From NCBI RefSeq assembly GCF_016427505.1, contig NZ_JAELXS010000004.1:310001-374000 (forward strand): a DNA stretch of 64,000 nucleotides, given 5' to 3'. Under the pieces are notes generated by a model, which saw only the letters and a program-made list of their open reading frames with translations, made no database searches and was not told where the DNA came from. The position numbers and the translations under genes are program-made. This DNA is from Sphingomonas mollis. Its GTDB lineage: Bacteria; Pseudomonadota; Alphaproteobacteria; Sphingomonadales; Sphingomonadaceae. This document shows, in pieces, positions 38,166 through 46,326 of this stretch; the first letter of the stretch is position 1; every line of letters begins with the position of its first letter.

Positions 38166-38942
38166 ATGCTTCGCAAATTGTTCGTCCGCGGCGCTCGCAA
38201 GGGCGCGGCCTCTTCCGCCGTTCCGCCGGGACAGCGCGTCTATGCGATCGGTGACATCCATGGTTGCCTGATTCAGCTTGAGCAGTTGCTGGCGATGATC
38301 GCCGCCGATGAGGCGGCGCGGGGCGAGGCCGATACCGTGCTGATCTTCGTCGGCGACATCGTCGATCGCGGTCCCGATTCGGCCGGCGTCATCGAACGCC
38401 TGATGCGGTTGGCGACGGAGCGGCCGGAGACGCGGTTTCTGTGCGGCAATCACGAAGAAATACTGCTGCGGACGCTGGACGGCGAGGACAAGTCGTTGCG
38501 GATGTTCTGCCGGGTCGGCGGTCGGGAAACCGCGATCAGCTATGGCATCGACGACGAGACCTATAACGGTCTGGGCTTTGCCGAACTGCAGGAGTTGCTG
38601 GTTCGGACCGTCCCGGCCGGGCATCGCGCATTCCTGGAAGGGTTCGAGGATCTGATCTCGATCGGCGACTACACCTTCGTCCATGCCGGCGTGCGGCCGG
38701 ACCTGCCGCTGGCGGAGCAGTCGCGATCCGATCTGCGGTGGATGCGTGAGCCGTTCATCTCGTCACGCAAGCCGCTGGAACAGATGATCGTCCACGGCCA
38801 CACCATCACCAACGATGTCGAACAGACCCCTGCCCGCATCGGTATCGACACGGGCGCCTATGTCACCGGGGTGCTGAGCGCGATCGGGCTGGAAGGCACC
38901 GATCGCTGGGTCTTGCAGACGCCACGCACCGCCGAAGGGTGA
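38166..38942 (+). CDS. Metallophosphoesterase, Ser/Thr phosphatase type
   Basis: 258 residues. All PPP-family metal motifs: GDIHGC, GDIVDRGPDS, GNHEE, HAGVRPDLP and HGHT. Basic N-terminal tail (MLRKLFVRGARKGA). Substrate could be phosphoprotein or a diadenosine-type nucleotide; a fold-level assignment only. In sphingomonads such genes often sit with polysaccharide genes, as here. Confidence 0.88.
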   Translation: MLRKLFVRGARKGAASSAVPPGQRVYAIGDIHGCLIQLEQLLAMIAADEAARGEADTVLIFVGDIVDRGPDSAGVIERLMRLATERPETRFLCGNHEEILLRTLDGEDKSLRMFCRVGGRETAISYGIDDETYNGLGFAELQELLVRTVPAGHRAFLEGFEDLISIGDYTFVHAGVRPDLPLAEQSRSDLRWMREPFISSRKPLEQMIVHGHTITNDVEQTPARIGIDTGAYVTGVLSAIGLEGTDRWVLQTPRTAEG

Positions 38943-38950
38943 CACGCGAA

Positions 38951-38973
38951 CCGGTCGCCTTTCGGGCGACCGG
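38951..38973. terminator. Hairpin between convergent genes
   Basis: Perfect 9-bp stem CCGGTCGCC / GGCGACCGG with a TTTCG loop in the 42-bp gap between the phosphatase gene and the FKBP gene, which converge here. Only a short T-rich tail, so efficiency is uncertain. Confidence 0.5.
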
Positions 38974-38984
38974 CGATCGTTTCG

Positions 38985-39563
38985 TTAGCGAGGAGGCTGG
39001 CCGGGGATGCCGCCGGGCATACCACCCGCCGCCCCGCCGCCCTGCATCATCTGCTGCTGCATCTGCATCTGGCGGACCTGCGCTTCGGGCAGGAAGTCGA
39101 TCAGTTCGACATCGAACGCCAGCGTCGAATTGGCCGGGATCGGGCCGGATGCCTTGTCGCCGTAACCAAGGCTGGGCTTGATCCAGATACGGTACTTCGC
39201 ACCCTTCGGCATCAGCTTCAGCGCTTCGGAGAAGCCGGGGACGACCTGCGCCACGGGCATGGGCGTCGGCTGCTGCGACTTGTCGAAGGTGGTGCCGTTC
39301 AGCAACTTGCCCTCATAATTGATGAGCGCGACGTCGGCATCGGTCGGCTTTGGCGCGCCGCGCTGGCCGGGGTCGAGCACCTTGTACTGAAGGCCGGACG
39401 GCGTCGTCATCACGCCGGCGGCACGGGCGTTGCGCGTCAGGAAATCGTCGCCCTGCTGGGCCAGCACGAAGGCGGCGATCGCCGACAGCGCCAGGCCGAT
39501 CCAGATATAGACGAGGTAGCGGCGATTGACCGGGCGAAGGGGTACGGCGGTGATGGTCGACAT
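38985..39563 (-). CDS. Membrane-anchored FKBP-type peptidyl-prolyl isomerase
   Basis: 192 residues. One N-terminal membrane anchor (about 15-32), then an FKBP domain: TPSGLQYKVLDPG, VALINYEGKLLNGTTFDKS, VVPGFSEALKLMPKGAKYRIWIKPSLGYGDKASGPIPANSTLAFDVELIDF. The C-terminal tail is Gln/Met/Gly-rich (QMQMQQQMMQGGGAAGG). Acts as a periplasmic folding catalyst. Start at 39563; an in-frame ATG at 39578 is possible. Confidence 0.9.
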   Translation of the reverse strand: MSTITAVPLRPVNRRYLVYIWIGLALSAIAAFVLAQQGDDFLTRNARAAGVMTTPSGLQYKVLDPGQRGAPKPTDADVALINYEGKLLNGTTFDKSQQPTPMPVAQVVPGFSEALKLMPKGAKYRIWIKPSLGYGDKASGPIPANSTLAFDVELIDFLPEAQVRQMQMQQQMMQGGGAAGGMPGGIPGQPPR

Positions 39564-39622
39564 GGAGGCACCTGACATGCTGGATGCGGGGCCGGATGTC
39601 GATCCGATCGCCACCACCTGAT

Positions 39623-39661
39623 GGAAAGTCTCGAAAGTCACACCCGCGCTACGCGCGCGGG
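39623..39661 (-). repeat. CG-rich hairpin plus conserved 22-nt tail, copy 2
   Basis: On the minus strand a perfect 7-bp stem CCCGCGC / GCGCGGG (loop GCGTA, 39643-39661) leads into GGTGTGACTT, T, CGAGACTTTCC (39623-39644). The tail matches the copy at 25151-25172 in 21 of 22 bases, while the palindromes differ. It lies directly after rpsU. Confidence 0.55.
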
Positions 39662-39677
39662 CGTGTACGCGCGGGAA

Positions 39678-39884
39678 TTACCGGGCGCCGTCACGCTCCA
39701 GACGCTTGCGCTCGACCTTGCGCGCGCGACTTACCGCAGCGGCACGCTCACGGGCGCGCTTTTCCGATGGCTTCTCGTAATGCCGACGGAGCTTCATCTC
39801 GCGATACACACCTTCCCGCTGCAACTTCTTCTTCAGCGCGCGGAGGGCTTGGTCGACATTATTGTCGCGAACGATGATCTGCAT
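39678..39884 (-). CDS. rpsU: 30S ribosomal protein S21
   Basis: 68 residues: [39 protein letters not shown]..., the typical alphaproteobacterial S21, with a highly basic tail. Contacts the anti-Shine-Dalgarno region of 16S rRNA. Divergent from the response regulator gene with about 200 bp between starts. Confidence 0.97.
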   Translation of the reverse strand: MQIIVRDNNVDQALRALKKKLQREGVYREMKLRRHYEKPSEKRARERAAAVSRARKVERKRLERDGAR

Positions 39885-40087
39885 AAACCGAATCGGCTCC
39901 AATAGGAAAAGCGGCCGTGGAACGCATCCCAGCCGTGTTGACCGGCCGCCTAACAGAACGCCCCCTTGTTGACAACCCGATGCGACTCTGCGCAGCACCT
40001 GTTGCCCTGACGCCACAGCCAGCCGTCAATCGTCATTTGTTGCAGCATTGCAATGCGAGCGATACGCAGGGGAACCATCGTTTTCCC

Positions 40088-40843
40088 ATGCACCGACTGG
40101 CCGACATCTTGAATCTGGAAACCCGCCTTCTCATCGTCGACGACGATCCCGGCATCCGCGAGCTGACCGCGCAGTTCCTGGCGACGCATGGTTATGTCGT
40201 GGATACGGCCGAGGATGGGGCGACGATGCGCGCGGCGCTGGAACGCCACAGCTATGCGCTGATCGTGCTGGACGTGATGATGCCGGGCGAGGACGGACTG
40301 ACCATCCTGCGGTCGCTGGACCGGGCATCGGCCCCGGCGATCATCATCCTGTCGGTGATCGGCGAGGAGGTCGACCGCATCGTCGGGCTGGAAATGGGCG
40401 CCGACGATTATGTCGCCAAGCCAGCGAACCCCCGCGAACTGCTGGCCCGTATCCGGTCGGTGCTGCGCCGGCAGGGAGAGCGCAGCGAACCGCGGCTGGT
40501 GGCGGTGCCCACCGCCCGGCGCTTTCAGCGGTTTGCCGGCTGGCGACTCGATCCGCAGGCGCGACAGTTGTTCGATCCGGACGAGGTGGTCATCAACCTG
40601 TCCGACGGCGAGTTCCGGTTGCTGATGGCCTTCGTCGATCATCCCCGCCGCGTGCTGACCCGTGATTTCCTGCTGGATCAGTCACGTGGCGCCAATGCCG
40701 AACATTTCGATCGAGCCATCGACGTGCAGGTCAGCCGGTTGCGCCGCAAGCTGGCCCGGCAGGATGGCCGCACCGGCGACGACCTGATCCGCACCGTCCG
40801 CAACGAAGGCTATATGTTCGCGGCCGATGTCGAGCTTCGCTGA
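40088..40843 (+). CDS. OmpR-family response regulator
   Basis: 251 residues. Receiver domain with acidic pocket VDDDPG, phospho-acceptor Asp62 ([10 protein letters not shown]) and conserved Lys in [11 protein letters not shown]-terminal winged-helix DNA-binding domain ([33 protein letters not shown]). Chosen start MHRLADILN at 40088; an upstream extension lacks conserved sequence. Overlaps the partner kinase gene by 17 bp. Targets unknown; the divergent genes and the downstream dioxygenase are candidates. Confidence 0.93.
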   Translation: MHRLADILNLETRLLIVDDDPGIRELTAQFLATHGYVVDTAEDGATMRAALERHSYALIVLDVMMPGEDGLTILRSLDRASAPAIIILSVIGEEVDRIVGLEMGADDYVAKPANPRELLARIRSVLRRQGERSEPRLVAVPTARRFQRFAGWRLDPQARQLFDPDEVVINLSDGEFRLLMAFVDHPRRVLTRDFLLDQSRGANAEHFDRAIDVQVSRLRRKLARQDGRTGDDLIRTVRNEGYMFAADVELR

Positions 40844-42110
40844 TCCGCTGCGCACGCGATCGATCGCGTGGCCGATCTTCGCGCTGGTGATCGTGTCGGT
40901 GGTGGTCGCCACACTGGTGATCTTCGTCGTCACCTTCAACGGCCCGCCGCCGCGCATGGCGCCGGGCGCCAGCGCGAATGTGGTGCAGATGCTGCGGACC
41001 GGTGCGGCGCCGGCGGATGTCGGGTCGCGGCTGGCGTTCGACCGGCGGGCCGCCGCGCCGTCACCGGGGGGCGGCTTCCATCCCGATCCCGCCGCCGCGC
41101 GCGGACTGGCCGCCGAACTCGGCGTACCGGTGAGCGACGTCGCCGCCTTCACGATGCGGCCACCGGAGCAGGACCGCAGCGCCTTTGGCCGCGATTTCGT
41201 GCTGGGATGGCGGACGAACGGCGAATGGCGTGTCGTGGAGACGCCCAGCCCTTTCCTGGCGCCGTGGCATATGAAGACGCTGGCGGCGATGCTGATCGCG
41301 ATCGTGGCGCTGGCGGTGCCGGCCTGGGCGCTGGCGCGGGCGATCTCGCGCCCTTTGGCCGAAGTGGCACGCGCGGCGGAGCAGGCGCGGGCCGGCACCA
41401 CGCTCCCCACCCTGCCCAGCGGTGGCGCGCGCGAGGTGCGCGTGCTGTCGGGCGCGGTCGCGGCGATGCATGCGCGGCTGGCGGCGCACGCGGCGGGGCG
41501 CACGACGATGCTGGCGGCGATCGCGCACGACATGGGCACCCCCCTGTCGCGACTGTCGTTCCGGGTCGAACAATTGCCCGAGGCGTCGCGCGATCGTGCC
41601 GCCGCCGACATCGCCGAAATGCGCGCAATGATCGCCGCCGCCCTCGCCTTCGCGCGTGACGAGACCAGCGACATCACCCCCCGGCTGGATCTGGGCAGCC
41701 TGATCGAAAGCCTGGTCGACGACATGGTCGATGCCGGCGCACCGGTAACGATCGTCACCGGGCCGCGTGCGGTAATACGCGGCGATTCCGCGGCCTTGCG
41801 CCGGTTGTTTACCAATTTGCTGGAGAATGCGATCCGCTATGGCGAGCAGGCGACGATCGGCTGGCACGTGACATGGGGCAATGTGGAGGTGACGGTGGAC
41901 GACCACGGTCCCGGCATCGATCCCGCGACGGTGGAGCGGCTGTTCGAGCCCTTCGTGCGCGGCGACCCCTCGCGCAATCGCGCCACGGGCGGCACCGGGC
42001 TGGGGCTGGCCATCGTGCGGTCGATCGCGAACCGGCATGGTGGCGAGGCGGTGCTGGAGAACGGCCCGACCGGCGCCCGCGCTCGGGTTACCCTGCCGCT
42101 GGCGAGCTGA
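40827..42110 (+). CDS. EnvZ-type sensor histidine kinase
   Basis: 427 residues. First membrane helix about 13-36, a periplasmic sensor region of about 110 residues, a second helix about 151-170, a HAMP linker ([17 protein letters not shown]), phospho-acceptor His234 in [13 protein letters not shown], and a catalytic domain with N box (LLENAIRYG), DHGPGID and GTGLGLAIV. Cognate partner of the overlapping response regulator. The signal is unknown. Confidence 0.93.
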   Translation: MSSFADPLRTRSIAWPIFALVIVSVVVATLVIFVVTFNGPPPRMAPGASANVVQMLRTGAAPADVGSRLAFDRRAAAPSPGGGFHPDPAAARGLAAELGVPVSDVAAFTMRPPEQDRSAFGRDFVLGWRTNGEWRVVETPSPFLAPWHMKTLAAMLIAIVALAVPAWALARAISRPLAEVARAAEQARAGTTLPTLPSGGAREVRVLSGAVAAMHARLAAHAAGRTTMLAAIAHDMGTPLSRLSFRVEQLPEASRDRAAADIAEMRAMIAAALAFARDETSDITPRLDLGSLIESLVDDMVDAGAPVTIVTGPRAVIRGDSAALRRLFTNLLENAIRYGEQATIGWHVTWGNVEVTVDDHGPGIDPATVERLFEPFVRGDPSRNRATGGTGLGLAIVRSIANRHGGEAVLENGPTGARARVTLPLAS

Positions 42111-42147
42111 CGCGGCTGGCACTGGCTTCGCAGATGGGGATTTCCCT

Positions 42148-42220
42148 CGTTGTGAGCGTAGCGAAGCAATCCAGGGCGGCGCACGGAACACCGGTTTGCT
42201 TCGTTGCGCTCGCCATGACG
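42148..42220. repeat. REP-like imperfect inverted repeat
   Basis: Left arm 42148-42172 (CGTTGTGAGCGTAGCGAAGC...) and right arm 42193-42220 (...GCTTCGTTGCGCTCGCCATGACG) match on opposite strands with a few changes. Elements with GCGAGCGTAGCGAAGC-type arms are common intergenic repeats in sphingomonads to my knowledge. It follows the kinase gene stop by 38 bp. Confidence 0.6.
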
Positions 42221-42341
42221 GACTCGTTCGGATGGATAAAGCCAGCCTGACACATGGCGTAACAATAAGACGATCGGCGGACATATCCCGGTGACGCGGT
42301 ACGGCGAGAAGCCGGTCATCGAGATACAGGGACACGCCACC

Positions 42342-43271
42342 ATGACCGACCATCACCTGAACGAACCCGAGCATGGTCACAGCCTGGCCGAAGACATGAA
42401 GCTGATGCAGGCGATGGTCGCTCGTCGCCGCGCGCTGAAATGGTTCGCCGGCGCCGGTACCGCCGCCATGGTGGCCGGATGCGGCGGCAGTGGCAGCAGC
42501 GATGCATCGTCCAGCGTCAGCGTCGTCAGCGGTGCGACGCCGACGCCGACCGCGACGGCCACCACCGCCACGCCGACGCCGACCCCCACGGCGACCGCCA
42601 CCGCCACGACGGGTTGCGTGGTCGATCCGACCGAAACCGCCGGCCCATATCCGGCGGACGGAACGAATACGTCTGCCGGCGCGACGTCGAACGTCCTGAC
42701 GGTCAATGGCGTGGTCAGGAGCGATATCCGCCCCAGCTTCATATCGACCACGACGGTCGCGACGGGGGTGCTGGTGACGATGACCCTGACCGTCGTCAAC
42801 GTGAACGCCACCTGTGCGCCGCTGGCGGGGTATGCCGTCTATCTGTGGCATTGCGACCGGGGCGGCAATTATTCGCTGTACGGCAACGCCGCGTCGGAAA
42901 GTTACCTGCGCGGTGTGCAGGTGACGGATGCCAACGGGCAGGTGACGTTTACGACCATCTTCCCCGCCTGTTACGACGGGCGCTGGCCACATATGCACTT
43001 CGAGGTGTTTTCCACGCTGGCGAACGCGCTCAGCGGACGATATTCGGTGCTGACCTCCCAGCTGGCGATGCCGACGGCGATTTGCACCGCGGTGTTCGCC
43101 GACACGACGACCTATGCCGGCAGCGCGACGCGATTTTCGCGGGTATCACTGTCGAGCGACGGCATCTTCGGCGACAACACCGCGGCGCAAGTCACGCAAC
43201 AGACGCCTGTTTTCACCGGAAGCCCCAGCGCGGGCTATACGGCGACGGCGTTGATCGGCATTGCCCGGTAA
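42342..43271 (+). CDS. Exported lipoprotein intradiol dioxygenase
   Basis: 309 residues. Twin-Arg-like signal (RRRALKWFAGAGTAAMVAGC) ending in a lipobox Cys, a Ser-rich then Thr-Pro/Thr-Ala repeat linker (about 65-88), and a C-terminal intradiol dioxygenase domain. Predicted iron ligands are present: Tyr in GGNYSLYG, Tyr in ACYDGRWP and the two His in PHMHFEV; TETAGPYPADG matches the family entry block. Unlike PcaHG it is predicted outside the cytoplasm. Substrate unknown (a catechol or protein-bound phenol are possibilities). Confidence 0.85.
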   Translation: MTDHHLNEPEHGHSLAEDMKLMQAMVARRRALKWFAGAGTAAMVAGCGGSGSSDASSSVSVVSGATPTPTATATTATPTPTPTATATATTGCVVDPTETAGPYPADGTNTSAGATSNVLTVNGVVRSDIRPSFISTTTVATGVLVTMTLTVVNVNATCAPLAGYAVYLWHCDRGGNYSLYGNAASESYLRGVQVTDANGQVTFTTIFPACYDGRWPHMHFEVFSTLANALSGRYSVLTSQLAMPTAICTAVFADTTTYAGSATRFSRVSLSSDGIFGDNTAAQVTQQTPVFTGSPSAGYTATALIGIAR

Positions 43272-43288
43272 ACCAGTTTCACGAGATG

Positions 43289-43478
43289 CGCGGCGCTCCC
43301 CCCTGTCGCCGCGCTGCTCCGGCCGGCCCCCCGTCCGGTCGGAGCCCCTGTCGGGCGTCGCCTCCTGTTTCACGCGACGCCCCACCCCATGCGTGGCGCC
43401 TCCCCTGTCGCCACGCCGCCCCGGCCGGACACCTCCGCCGGTCGGGGCCCCCTTGGCGGGCCGCCGCTTGCGCGGCTA
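43289..43478. repeat. Two-copy GC-rich repeat with matching hairpins
   Basis: Two diverged copies spaced exactly 101 bp apart. Each contains CCCCTGTCGCC(G/A)CGC, then a stem-loop: GCTCCGGCCGG / CCGGTCGGAGC (43317-43346) and GCCCCGGCCGG / CCGGTCGGGGC (43418-43448), each with one G-T type mismatch at the same place. It fills the 217-bp gap between the dioxygenase and cysS. Confidence 0.6.
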
Positions 43479-43488
43479 AGGCACCGGC

Positions 43489-44910
43489 ATGGCCAACCTC
43501 ACCCTCTTCAACAGCCTGTCGCGCGCGATGGAGTTGTTCGAACCGATCGATCCCGACAATGTGCGCGTCTATTCGTGCGGGCCGACGGTCTATAACTATG
43601 CGCATATCGGCAATCTGCGCGCCTATGTGTTCACCGACACGCTGTCGCGCGTGCTGCGGTGGAAGGGGTGGCCGCTGACGCATGTCATCAACATCACCGA
43701 TGTCGGCCACCTGACGTCGGATGCGGATGCCGGCGACGACAAGATGGAGGCGGCGGCCAGGGCGAGCGGTCAGGATATCTGGGCGATCGCAAGACATTAT
43801 ACCGATGCCTTCAAGCAAAATCTGCGCGACCTGAACATCGACGACCCCAGCCGCTTTCCGCTGGCGACCGAGCATGTCGAGGGTATGATCGCATGGGGGC
43901 AGGCGATCGAGGCGCGGCATTGCTATCGCCTGCCCGACGGCTTGTACTTCGATACGGCAACGGTGCCCGACTATGGCCGGCTGGCACGCGCCGGGATGGA
44001 CGAGCGCGAGGGCCGGATCGACGCGGTCGAGGGCAAGCGGCAGGCGGAGGACTTCGCGATCTGGCGCACCTCCGCGCCGGGCGAAAATCGGCAGATGGAA
44101 TGGGATTCGCCCTGGGGCCGCGGCGCGCCGGGCTGGCATCTGGAATGCTCGGTGATGAGCCGCGCCTATCTGGGCGAGCGGTTCGATATCCATACCGGCG
44201 GCATCGACCATCGCGAGATCCACCATCCCAACGAGATCGCCCAGAACCAGGCGATGAGCGGCACTGCCGACACGGGCGCGAATTACTGGCTTCACAACAA
44301 CTTCCTGGTACTTCGTGATACGAAGATGTCGAAGTCGTCGGGCGAGTTCATGCGGTTGCAGACGCTGGTCGATCGCGGTTTCCATCCGCTGTCCTATCGG
44401 ATGATGTGCCTGCAGGCGCAGTACCGGTCGGAGATGGAGTTTTCGTGGGAGGGACTGGCCGCCGCGCAGACGCGGCTGAAGCGGCTGGTGCAGGCGGTCG
44501 AGACGCTGAAGGCCCGGCCGGCGGTGGCGTCTGCGGGCAGTGCGGCAGCCTATCGCGAGCGGCTGGATGTGGCGGTGTCGGACGATCTGGCGACGCCCCG
44601 CGCGCTGACCGCGCTCGACGAATTGCTGGCGGACAAGCGCGTGTCGCCCGCCGATCGGCTGGCGGCGCTGGCCGATTTCGATGCGGTGCTGGGATTGGGG
44701 TTGGCGACGCTGACCCGCGAGGCGCTGCGGGTGCGGCCGGTATCGGCGACGATCGACGAAGACGCGATCGCCGCCCGCTTGGCGGAACGGCGCGAGGCGC
44801 GGGCGGCGAAGGAGTTCGCCCGGTCGGACGCGATCCGCGACGAGCTGGCGGCGGCGGGGGTCGAGGTGATGGACGGCGACCCGATCGGCTGGGACTGGCG
44901 CCTCAGCTAA
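43489..44910 (+). CDS. cysS: Cysteinyl-tRNA synthetase
   Basis: 473 residues. Zinc ligand Cys30 in SCGPTVYNYAHIGN, the HIGH-like HIGN at 39-42, GWHLECSVMS with the second zinc ligand, HTGGIDHREIHHPNEIAQ and KMSKS at 279-283. Charges tRNA-Cys. The last 8 bp overlap the convergent peptidase gene. Confidence 0.97.
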   Translation: MANLTLFNSLSRAMELFEPIDPDNVRVYSCGPTVYNYAHIGNLRAYVFTDTLSRVLRWKGWPLTHVINITDVGHLTSDADAGDDKMEAAARASGQDIWAIARHYTDAFKQNLRDLNIDDPSRFPLATEHVEGMIAWGQAIEARHCYRLPDGLYFDTATVPDYGRLARAGMDEREGRIDAVEGKRQAEDFAIWRTSAPGENRQMEWDSPWGRGAPGWHLECSVMSRAYLGERFDIHTGGIDHREIHHPNEIAQNQAMSGTADTGANYWLHNNFLVLRDTKMSKSSGEFMRLQTLVDRGFHPLSYRMMCLQAQYRSEMEFSWEGLAAAQTRLKRLVQAVETLKARPAVASAGSAAAYRERLDVAVSDDLATPRALTALDELLADKRVSPADRLAALADFDAVLGLGLATLTREALRVRPVSATIDEDAIAARLAERREARAAKEFARSDAIRDELAAAGVEVMDGDPIGWDWRLS

Positions 44911-45904
44911 GCGGCTGGTCGCGGGTGTCGAGCAACGGCGGGCGGTAGAGGATGGCGCGGTCGGCGGGCATCTTGGCTACCTCCGCCGCGATCGCGTCGG
45001 CGCGGGCCTTGGACGACGGATGCGTGCGGCTGCGGAACAGGCCGCCATCGACGTCGCCGCCATGGTCGCGCCAGAACCGCACGGCGATCTGCGGATCGTA
45101 ACCGGCGTTGCGCATCAGCGCGGCGCCGAGCAGGTCCGCCTCCTCCTCGGTGCGGCGGAACAGGCGACCGTTGCGGCCGAACTCCGCCAGCAACCCCCAT
45201 TTGACACCGGCCGCTTCCAGCCGGGCGCGGTGGCGCAGGACGGTGTGGGCAAGCTCGTGCGCGACGACGGCCGCGACCTGTTCGTCGGTATAGCGTTCGA
45301 AGAAGCGGACGCCGATCTGGATGACCCGGCCGTCCGACGACGCCTCCATCTTCGGGCCAAGCATCACCTCGAATGACGATCGGCAGCCGGCCGGTGCGGT
45401 GACGGTCAGCGTGCGCTCGGCGCCCCCGCGTGACACGCGCCAACGCATCGGCGTGCCGACCGGCTGCGCGGCGATGATCGCCAGCGCCGCGTCGCGGGTG
45501 GCGGCGCTGGTCGCCTTCGGATCGGCGGGGGTAGGCATCGGGCGGTCGGCGACGGCGAGCACACCGTCATTGGCGATCAGCCCGGCCTTCGCGACGGGAG
45601 CATCCGGCACGACGGCTTCGACAGACACCGGCTCAGCGAAGGCGAACACCTGTTTCGCGGCGGCGCGCGAGCCGGTGTCGTACTGGTCGATCGCATGAAC
45701 GACGGCGCCGGTCGCGGGTTGCAGGTCGCTGCACAGCGGCGCGTTGGCGGTGACCAGCCGGTGGCCGATCGTCGCCAGCCGCAGGTCGATACCGCGCAGC
45801 GCCTCATATCCGGCCGCATCGATCTGTTGCGCGGATGCGGGTAAGGCTGTGGTGATAAGGATGCCGAGGGCGATCGGGATGGCGCGTATCATGGGCGCGG
45901 TCAT
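44903..45904 (-). CDS. Exported M48-type zinc metallopeptidase
   Basis: 333 residues. Signal peptide ending at ASA|QQ. A PDZ-like middle region (PDAPVAKAGLIANDGVLAVADRPM) precedes the zinc motif AHELAHTVLRHRA (HExxH) and a downstream EADLLGAALMRNAGYDP that supplies the third ligand Glu, as in M48 proteins such as BepA. Likely periplasmic quality control of outer-membrane proteins; the exact role is inferred. Start MTAPMIRA at 45904, or MIRA at 45892. Confidence 0.88.
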   Translation of the reverse strand: MTAPMIRAIPIALGILITTALPASAQQIDAAGYEALRGIDLRLATIGHRLVTANAPLCSDLQPATGAVVHAIDQYDTGSRAAAKQVFAFAEPVSVEAVVPDAPVAKAGLIANDGVLAVADRPMPTPADPKATSAATRDAALAIIAAQPVGTPMRWRVSRGGAERTLTVTAPAGCRSSFEVMLGPKMEASSDGRVIQIGVRFFERYTDEQVAAVVAHELAHTVLRHRARLEAAGVKWGLLAEFGRNGRLFRRTEEEADLLGAALMRNAGYDPQIAVRFWRDHGGDVDGGLFRSRTHPSSKARADAIAAEVAKMPADRAILYRPPLLDTRDQPLS

Positions 45905-46105
45905 AGCGGCTCGGGCACTATGTGTGCAGCCGGCTTTCCGCATTCGGCGGGGCGGCTTGTGTCGAATGGCTCGATTGGGTAGCGTAACTCCCCTACGTCA
46001 AGCATGACGGAACGGAGGGGCAGATGCCGGCCCGGCGCATTCAGCGCCAGTCGACATCCTATGTTATCTACCGGATGTCGATGCCAGCAATACCGGGATA
46101 ATTCT

Positions 46106-46249
46106 GTGGAATCGCGACTGTTGATTGCCTTTGGCCTGATTGCCGTATGCGCCGTGGGCGGCAGCATCTTCGCGTGGGTCACGCTGAAGCGTCGGGCCAG
46201 CCGCCGGCGGCGGTTGCGCGGGATCAAGGATTACAACAGCGGTCGGTGA
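46106..46249 (+). CDS. Possible small single-helix membrane protein
   Basis: 47 residues from a GTG: VESRLLIAFGLIAVCAVGGSI..., one hydrophobic helix then a strongly basic cytoplasmic tail (KRRASRRRRLRGIKDY). No family recognised. The helix-plus-basic-tail pattern is unlikely by chance, but the start and ribosome site are weak. Lies alone between the M48 gene and ugd. Confidence 0.4.
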   Translation: MESRLLIAFGLIAVCAVGGSIFAWVTLKRRASRRRRLRGIKDYNSGR

Positions 46250-46326
46250 CGCTCGCCACTGGTCAAATCGGCCTCGATGGATAGAGGACCGGTCTTCCTC
46301 ATCCTGCAACGGAAAGTGCCACGACC

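Noticed and set aside
39917-40087. N-terminal extension of the OmpR-type regulator
   Set aside because: The extra 57 residues have no receiver-domain similarity; the ATG at 40088 places the acidic pocket at the usual distance.
43289-43478. CRISPR-like array
   Set aside because: Only two units at 101 bp, diverged along their whole length, with no uniform repeats or spacers and no cas genes.
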